Of a DNA stretch of 64,000 bases, positions 54,343 through 64,000 are shown piece after piece. The notes beneath the pieces are model-generated. The model saw only the letters and a list, made by a program, of their open reading frames with translations. It was not told the DNA's origin and did no database searches. Position 1 is the first letter of the stretch. Every line of letters begins with the position of its first letter. The DNA lies in assembly GCF_034259325.1 (NCBI RefSeq), contig NZ_JAXIVS010000004.1, positions 744,001-808,000 of the forward strand, in the 5' to 3' direction. Origin of the DNA: Hyalangium ruber. Lineage in GTDB: Bacteria; Myxococcota; Myxococcia; Myxococcales; Myxococcaceae. A program made the position numbers and the translations under genes.

Positions 54343-54406
54343 ACACCCCCTCATTGGACCGGAGGGTAGGCCTGACCGTTGGGGGGGGGATTCTTACCTT
54401 CTGAGG

Positions 54407-55009
54407 GTGATCGCCAGATTCCTTCTCTACGGGTGTGCGGGCTGGGTGCTCGAGGTGTGCTTCACCGGCGCGCATGCCGCCCTCCTCCACAAGGACAGCC
54501 ATGGTACGGCGAAGACGTACCTGTGGATGCACCCCATCTATGGCGCCACGGCGCTGAGCATGGAGTTCCTCCATGACCGGCTGCGCTTCCTGCCCCGCCC
54601 GATACGGGCCCTTGCCTACACCGCCGTCATCTTCGGGGCCGAGTACGCCACCGGCTGGCTGCTGCGCCGGGCACTCGGCCGCTGCCCCTGGGACTACGAA
54701 AAGCGAGGCTGGAGCGTGAAGGGGCTCGTGCGCCTGGACTACTTCCCCTTCTGGTACGCCGCCGGACTGGCCTTCGAGCCGGTACGCGAAGCCCTGCTGC
54801 GCGTCACCAGCGAGGCCCTGCGGCAGACGCCCGAGTTCCGCCACGCCGTGGAGAACGGGGAGGTGTTACCGCCCCCCCACGCCGGCTCCACCGAGGTGGA
54901 GGCGGGTGCTACGGCTGCAACCTTCCAGGGAGCCCTGACGGCCGAGCGGGCGGAGCCCCGGGAGGATGTACCCCTGGGGGCGGACGCCCTGCCCTCTCCG
55001 GTGGGCTGA
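54407..55009 (+). CDS. putative membrane protein of the CmpB/'ABC transporter permease' family (PF06541-like)
   Basis: The 200-residue product starts at a GTG with GAGG immediately before it. Three or four membrane helices are followed by a charged tail. Landmarks are FLLYGCAGWVLEVCFTGAH, MHPIYGATALSMEFLHDRL, and AVIFGAEYATGWLLRRALG with CPWDYEKRGWSVKGLVRLDY further on. These match the ABC_trans_CmpB family, which carries the 'putative ABC transporter' label without demonstrated transport. The gene lies upstream of mreB and could be envelope-related; function unknown. Confidence 0.75.
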   Translation: MIARFLLYGCAGWVLEVCFTGAHAALLHKDSHGTAKTYLWMHPIYGATALSMEFLHDRLRFLPRPIRALAYTAVIFGAEYATGWLLRRALGRCPWDYEKRGWSVKGLVRLDYFPFWYAAGLAFEPVREALLRVTSEALRQTPEFRHAVENGEVLPPPHAGSTEVEAGATAATFQGALTAERAEPREDVPLGADALPSPVG

Positions 55010-58356
<3,347 letters not shown>

Positions 58357-58381
58357 GGCCCGCATTGAACACGGAAGCGGA

Positions 58382-58407
58382 GGGAGGGGCGCAAGGGGGC
58401 CCCTCCC
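58382..58407. terminator. 9-bp hairpin downstream of the SoxA-like gene
   Basis: GGGAGGGGC (58382-58390) pairs exactly with GCCCCTCCC (58399-58407) around an eight-base loop. It lies just after the last gene of the reverse-strand cytochrome operon, which stops at 58431, and before the next gene's start. This is the best terminator candidate in the window, though it lacks a long T-run. Confidence 0.6.
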
Positions 58408-58430
58408 CTTTCACGTCCGAGACCCGGCCG

Positions 58431-59267
58431 TCAGTGCTTGCCGAAGTCCAGCGCCACGCCCTTGCGCTTGGCGTAGATGTAGGCCTCCATGGCCTTCATC
58501 TTCGGGTCGTCATCGGCCAAGGGCTTGCCGCGCACCGGGTTCTGGATGCACCAGTTGATCATGTCGCGCAGCATCGCCACGCGGCCCAGCTGCACCTGGT
58601 ACTTCGGATACGTCTCCGGGTGCGTGTTGGCCGCGTCCGGGTGGCACATGTCGCACGACACCGCGATGGTGCCGCCTACCGCCTCCGCGTCGTGGAAGAC
58701 CCGGTTGCCCTCCTCCACGAACGCCTGCGTGGAGGCGGCCCACACCTGCTCGTCGCGGTTGCTGAAGGCGCCGTAGGTGTGGCCCGTCTGGAGGTTGGAG
58801 TCCTTGGCGGCCTGAGAGGCCCCCGAAGCCGCGTTCTGCCCGGCCGTCCCCACCGCGCCGCCCGCACCGGGCTTCTGCGGCGTGGTCGGCAGCGCTGGAG
58901 GGCTGCGCGGCGCCTTCGGGTCCGGCGAAGGCGGCGGCTTGGGCGCCTGCGCCAGGACCTGCGGCGGAGGCGCCACGTCGTCCCAGTTCGCGCGGGGGTT
59001 CTTGCGACGCCACTCGGTCATCAGCGCGCCGGTCACCGCCAGCGCCTGATCGCGTGACATCTTCCCGCCTTCCTTCACCCCCTTCACCTCCATGGAGGTC
59101 TCGCCATCGCACAGGCCGACGACGAGGTTGCCATCCTTCGAGGTGGGCACCTGATGCTGCGGCAGCGGCTCGGCCTTGCGCGCGGCGGGTTCCGTCGCGA
59201 GCGCGGCGCCTCCGGCGGCGGAGGTGAGCACGACAACACCCGTGAGGAGCTTCTTGCGGAGAGTCAT
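58431..59267 (-). CDS. SoxA-like c-type cytochrome
   Basis: The 278-residue protein has a Sec leader (KKLLTGVVVLTSAAGGAALA), a Pro/Ala-rich linker at about 97-155, and one heme motif CDMCH (205-209). The stretch YPKYQVQLGRVAMLRDMINW, then CIQNPVRGKPLADDDPKMKA and MEAYIYAKRKG matches the SoxA C-terminus, including C240 in the position of the heme-ligating cysteine. SoxA receives thiosulfate-derived electrons in the Sox pathway. It is last in the operon, 16 bases after the metallophosphoesterase gene. A role in sulfur oxidation is only inferred from this likeness. Confidence 0.75.
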   Translation of the reverse strand: MTLRKKLLTGVVVLTSAAGGAALATEPAARKAEPLPQHQVPTSKDGNLVVGLCDGETSMEVKGVKEGGKMSRDQALAVTGALMTEWRRKNPRANWDDVAPPPQVLAQAPKPPPSPDPKAPRSPPALPTTPQKPGAGGAVGTAGQNAASGASQAAKDSNLQTGHTYGAFSNRDEQVWAASTQAFVEEGNRVFHDAEAVGGTIAVSCDMCHPDAANTHPETYPKYQVQLGRVAMLRDMINWCIQNPVRGKPLADDDPKMKAMEAYIYAKRKGVALDFGKH

Positions 59268-59283
59268 AGTGGTGGCGTCCTCG

Positions 59284-60408
<1,125 letters not shown>

Positions 60409-60422
60409 GGTCTGAAGGCTCC

Positions 60423-61724
<1,302 letters not shown>

Positions 61725-61881
61725 GAACAACCTCCCGAGGCCGAGGCAATCCACGGGGAAAGCCCGTGGGGCCCCTGCCCATTGCCTCTTGCAGGCAAGC
61801 ATCTCGCCCTACCCACCCGCCACGTCTGCGTGCCCACAGGGCGATTGCAATGTTTACAGAGAGTCACATGAGGAGGAAGCA

Positions 61882-62121
61882 ATGATTGACCCGGAGAGGA
61901 TTCGGGAGGGCATGACGGTGCGGGACCTGCAGGGCCGCAAGCTCGGGACGGTGGCGAATCTGGGTGCCACGCAATTCGAGCTGGAGCAGGGCATGCCCGC
62001 GAGGAGGGATTACGTCGTCACCCATCACGCGGTGGCGCGCATCGAAGGGGAGGACATCATCCTGAGCCCCGGCCACGGCGCGCACGTGCCGCCGGAAGAA
62101 GAGGGCTTTCCCCGGCGCTAG
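61882..62121 (+). CDS. PRC-barrel-like small protein
   Basis: The 79-residue protein begins MIDPERIREGMTVRDLQGRK after AGGAGGAAGC. The pattern GMTVRDLQGRKLGTVANLG with strands FELEQGM and HHAVARIEGEDIILSP is that of PRC-barrel / DUF2171 proteins. It resembles the first half of the protein at 46262-46576. It diverges from the peroxidase operon and its stop overlaps the end of the converging MprF-like gene by four bases. Function unknown. Confidence 0.7.
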   Translation: MIDPERIREGMTVRDLQGRKLGTVANLGATQFELEQGMPARRDYVVTHHAVARIEGEDIILSPGHGAHVPPEEEGFPRR

Positions 62122-63485
62122 TGCGTGAAGGGCGGGTGGCGGGAGGCCCACCCCAGCAAGCCGGCCGCCGTGGAGGGCGCCAGGATGGCGGCTCCGATGA
62201 CGAGCCAGTCGAGCGCGCCCTGGGCCCGAGGCACGTTGTAGGCCACGGCCTGCCAGGTCGTCAGGCAGGCATCCAGGGCGATGATGGCCGCGAGCAGCCC
62301 CGCCAGGCGGGAGCGCCAGCGGTGGACCAGCGCGAAGAGGGCGCCGGTGAGCCCCACGTCGAAGAGCACCCACGCCCACTGGATGGCGGGGGACGGGAAG
62401 CGGGGCGTGTTGACGGGCAGGGCCAGGAGCAGCGTCCAGGGAATGAGCAGCACGGCCAGCACGCGCACGAGCAGGTCCGCGCGGCGCAGCGCCGTGGTGA
62501 AGCCGAAGCGCACGAAGCTGCCCCGGGCGAAGGCTCGCAGCGCGTCGTACATGGGCCAGAGCCTGCCGCCCCGCTCGGGCCAGGCCAGGTAGAGCGGGTC
62601 CCACGTGTGGGGCCGCAGCTTCGCCTTGAAGGCGCGCAGCCCCTCGAAGTCATACAGCGCCCGGCCCCAGAGCCTCGCCAGGCGCAGCCAGAGCGACACG
62701 TCTCCCGAGAGGGGCGCCAATCCCAGCGTCACATAGCGCCGCCCCTCTTCCGCCGAGGCGCGCATCACCGCGTCCACCATCAACTCCACGGAGCCATTGG
62801 GCGCGCGCGCATCCCGCACCAGGTGCTGGAGCAGCCAGCCCTCCCGCGCGAAGACGGGGGCAGCGGACAGGAAGCAGACCACCTCGCCTTGAAGCTCGCC
62901 CACGAAGGCCTGGCGCTCCTCGGTGAAGGCATAGGGGGAGACCTGGACGAGGAACCCCATGGGAGCCATGCGCCGCGCGGCCAGCCACCGCGCCAGCAGC
63001 CGATCCACCGCCCGCCGCGTGGGGTGCTCCGGGTCCCGGAGCTCGTCCGCGGCCACCCTGCGCACGGTGACGCCGCGAGCCCGTGCCCGCCGGAGCTGCT
63101 CCCGCAGGCTGCGGCTGGAGCGCAGCGTCTCCTCCCAGCGACGTGGATCCCACACCGGCTGCTCGCCGATGGGCACCGCCTCGACGGGGGCGGCCTCGAG
63201 GAAGCGTCGCTCCGCGGCGAAGAAGCAGACTCGCCGGTTCTCGGCGCGTGCCGCCGCCTCGAAGCCGGCGACCACCTCGGCGAGGTGCTCGACCTGGGCG
63301 ATGGGAGCGCCAGCCACCACCCAGGCGCCGCCCGTGTCCACGTACGCGACACAGGCCTCCAGCCGCTCGTCGAACCAGTAGCGAAAGCCCGGCTCGAGCA
63401 CCTGGAAGGAGGTGGCGTTCCACCCGTGCCGCTTCAACAGCTGGAGCACCCGGTCGCGTTGCACCTGCGCGGAGGAGTCGGCCAT
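62118..63485 (-). CDS. DUF2156 lysyltransferase-like protein with C-terminal membrane helices
   Basis: The protein of about 455 residues from MADSSAQVQRDRVLQLLKRH has a catalytic-type domain first. Landmarks: TSFQVLEPGFRYWFDE, ACVAYVDTGGAWVVAGAPIA, LLARWLAARRMAPMGFLVQV and VELMVDAVMRASAEEGRRYV. This is the tandem GNAT fold of MprF/LpiA that moves lysine or alanine from tRNA to phosphatidylglycerol. Four membrane segments follow (LLVRVLAVLLIPWTLLLALP to GALDWLVIGAAILAPSTAAG). MprF has its membrane part in front, so the order is reversed here. Next gene upstream ends ten bases away, so the two are co-transcribed. Confidence 0.75.
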   Translation of the reverse strand: MADSSAQVQRDRVLQLLKRHGWNATSFQVLEPGFRYWFDERLEACVAYVDTGGAWVVAGAPIAQVEHLAEVVAGFEAAARAENRRVCFFAAERRFLEAAPVEAVPIGEQPVWDPRRWEETLRSSRSLREQLRRARARGVTVRRVAADELRDPEHPTRRAVDRLLARWLAARRMAPMGFLVQVSPYAFTEERQAFVGELQGEVVCFLSAAPVFAREGWLLQHLVRDARAPNGSVELMVDAVMRASAEEGRRYVTLGLAPLSGDVSLWLRLARLWGRALYDFEGLRAFKAKLRPHTWDPLYLAWPERGGRLWPMYDALRAFARGSFVRFGFTTALRRADLLVRVLAVLLIPWTLLLALPVNTPRFPSPAIQWAWVLFDVGLTGALFALVHRWRSRLAGLLAAIIALDACLTTWQAVAYNVPRAQGALDWLVIGAAILAPSTAAGLLGWASRHPPFTH

Positions 63486-63495
63486 GACGCGAAGC

Positions 63496-64000
63496 TCACG
63501 CGGGGTGCGGAACCCGGGGCTCTGGGGGCCGCTTCGCGCCTCCAATGCCCTGCTCCCGGCGGTGGGCCGCGTCCAGCCGGCGCTGGTGCGCCGCGAGCAG
63601 GTCGCTGCGCGTGAGGATGCCCACCACCCGCTCGGGTGCGTCGCGGCGCACCACGGGCAGCCGCCCCACGCCCTCGCGCACCATGTGGTCCGCCGCCTCG
63701 CGCAACGTGCTGTCCTCGAAGGCGACGGCCGGAGGACGGCGAATCAGCTCGCGCACCCGCCGCCCGCCCGGTTCCGCGCCGTCGAGCAAGTCCCTCCGGG
63801 TGACGACGCCCACGAGCCCACCGTTCGCGTCCAGCACCGGAAAGCCCTGGTGGCTGGTGCCGGGTACGCCCGAGGCGAGCCATGCGCGCACCGTCTCCAG
63901 GGACTCTTCCCCCAAGAGCGTCACCACGGACCGCAGCCCATGGTCCCGCACGAGGGCATGGGACAGGGCATCCACGGCGTACTCGGTGGGGACGCGCCCG
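63496..64000 (-). CDS. CBS-domain protein, C-terminal part (runs off window end)
   Basis: The frame is open to the window edge; the visible 167 residues are the C-terminal end. They contain a CBS pair: VRAWLASGVPGTSHQGFPVL, then DANGGLVGVVTRRDLLD; and VREGVGRLPVVRRDAPERVV followed by GILTRSDLLAAH. CBS pairs bind adenine nucleotides and gate channels or enzymes. The leading GRVPTEYAVDALSHALVRDH would suit a ClC-type chloride channel with a CBS tail, but no channel part is in view, so this is a guess. A GTG at 63975 is inside the protein rather than its start. Confidence 0.75.
   Translation of the reverse strand, partial: GRVPTEYAVDALSHALVRDHGLRSVVTLLGEESLETVRAWLASGVPGTSHQGFPVLDANGGLVGVVTRRDLLDGAEPGGRRVRELIRRPPAVAFEDSTLREAADHMVREGVGRLPVVRRDAPERVVGILTRSDLLAAHQRRLDAAHRREQGIGGAKRPPEPRVPHPA

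Overview
The window is one stretch of very GC-rich, gene-dense chromosomal DNA. Families present include the TIGR02265 (DUF2378) family, DUF3396-type immunity, many lipoproteins, an FHA protein, multi-PAS kinases and ECF/anti-sigma modules. Together with the strong G/C preference at third codon positions, they point to a myxobacterium, probably of the Cystobacterineae (Archangium, Cystobacter or Stigmatella type). I see no tRNA, rRNA, CRISPR array, insertion sequence or prophage.

Layout. 0-10 kb: a partial unknown gene, an Rpn-type PD-(D/E)XK nuclease, a small cupin, a BlaI/M56-peptidase regulatory pair with two clear BlaI-type operators, an outer-membrane-like protein, a phospholipase D-like protein, then a V4R-like sensor protein and a heme-oxygenase-like diiron protein behind a 21-bp palindrome. 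9.6-17.5 kb (minus strand): ECF sigma factor, anti-sigma factor and secreted protein; a tail-anchored low-complexity protein; hemF; a pentapeptide-repeat protein; a TIGR02265 protein and a DUF3467 protein. 17.5-23 kb (plus): an esterase followed by an AttEFGH-like ABC exporter set with its lipocalin-like partner. 24-30 kb: glpK and three tandem paralogous lipoprotein genes. 30-34 kb: pterin dehydratase, outer-membrane protein, DMT exporter and a two-gene lipoprotein toxin/immunity pair. 34-41.5 kb: dapE, cytochrome P450, D-aminoacylase, SBF-type transporter, pirin and MHS-type transporter. 41.5-46.6 kb: a triple-PAS histidine kinase, a dusA-like gene, a ChrR-like anti-sigma factor, dapD and a PRC-barrel-like protein. 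46.8-51 kb: a c-type-heme lipoprotein with a Tat-exported DUF1501-like partner. 51-56 kb: a SelW-like selenoprotein, an STN-like lipoprotein, a PLP decarboxylase, a GT2 glycosyltransferase, a CmpB-like membrane protein and mreB. 56-64 kb (mostly minus): a TPR-like membrane protein; an operon of MauG-like peroxidase, Tat metallophosphoesterase and SoxA-like cytochrome; a PRC-barrel protein; an inverted MprF-like protein; and the CBS end of a protein that runs off the window.

Most notable: (1) an unbroken SelW/Rdx-family reading frame at 50894-51130 (minus) that needs UGA read as selenocysteine, with a CxxU motif and a well-placed downstream hairpin; (2) a lipoprotein nuclease-toxin and DUF3396 immunity pair with an ATGA overlap, resembling the Sit toxins delivered by outer-membrane exchange; (3) the peroxidase, metallophosphoesterase and SoxA-like cytochrome operon, which may be an uncharacterised periplasmic redox module; (4) three tandem divergent copies of an unknown lipoprotein family; (5) structured DNA or RNA elements upstream of several genes.
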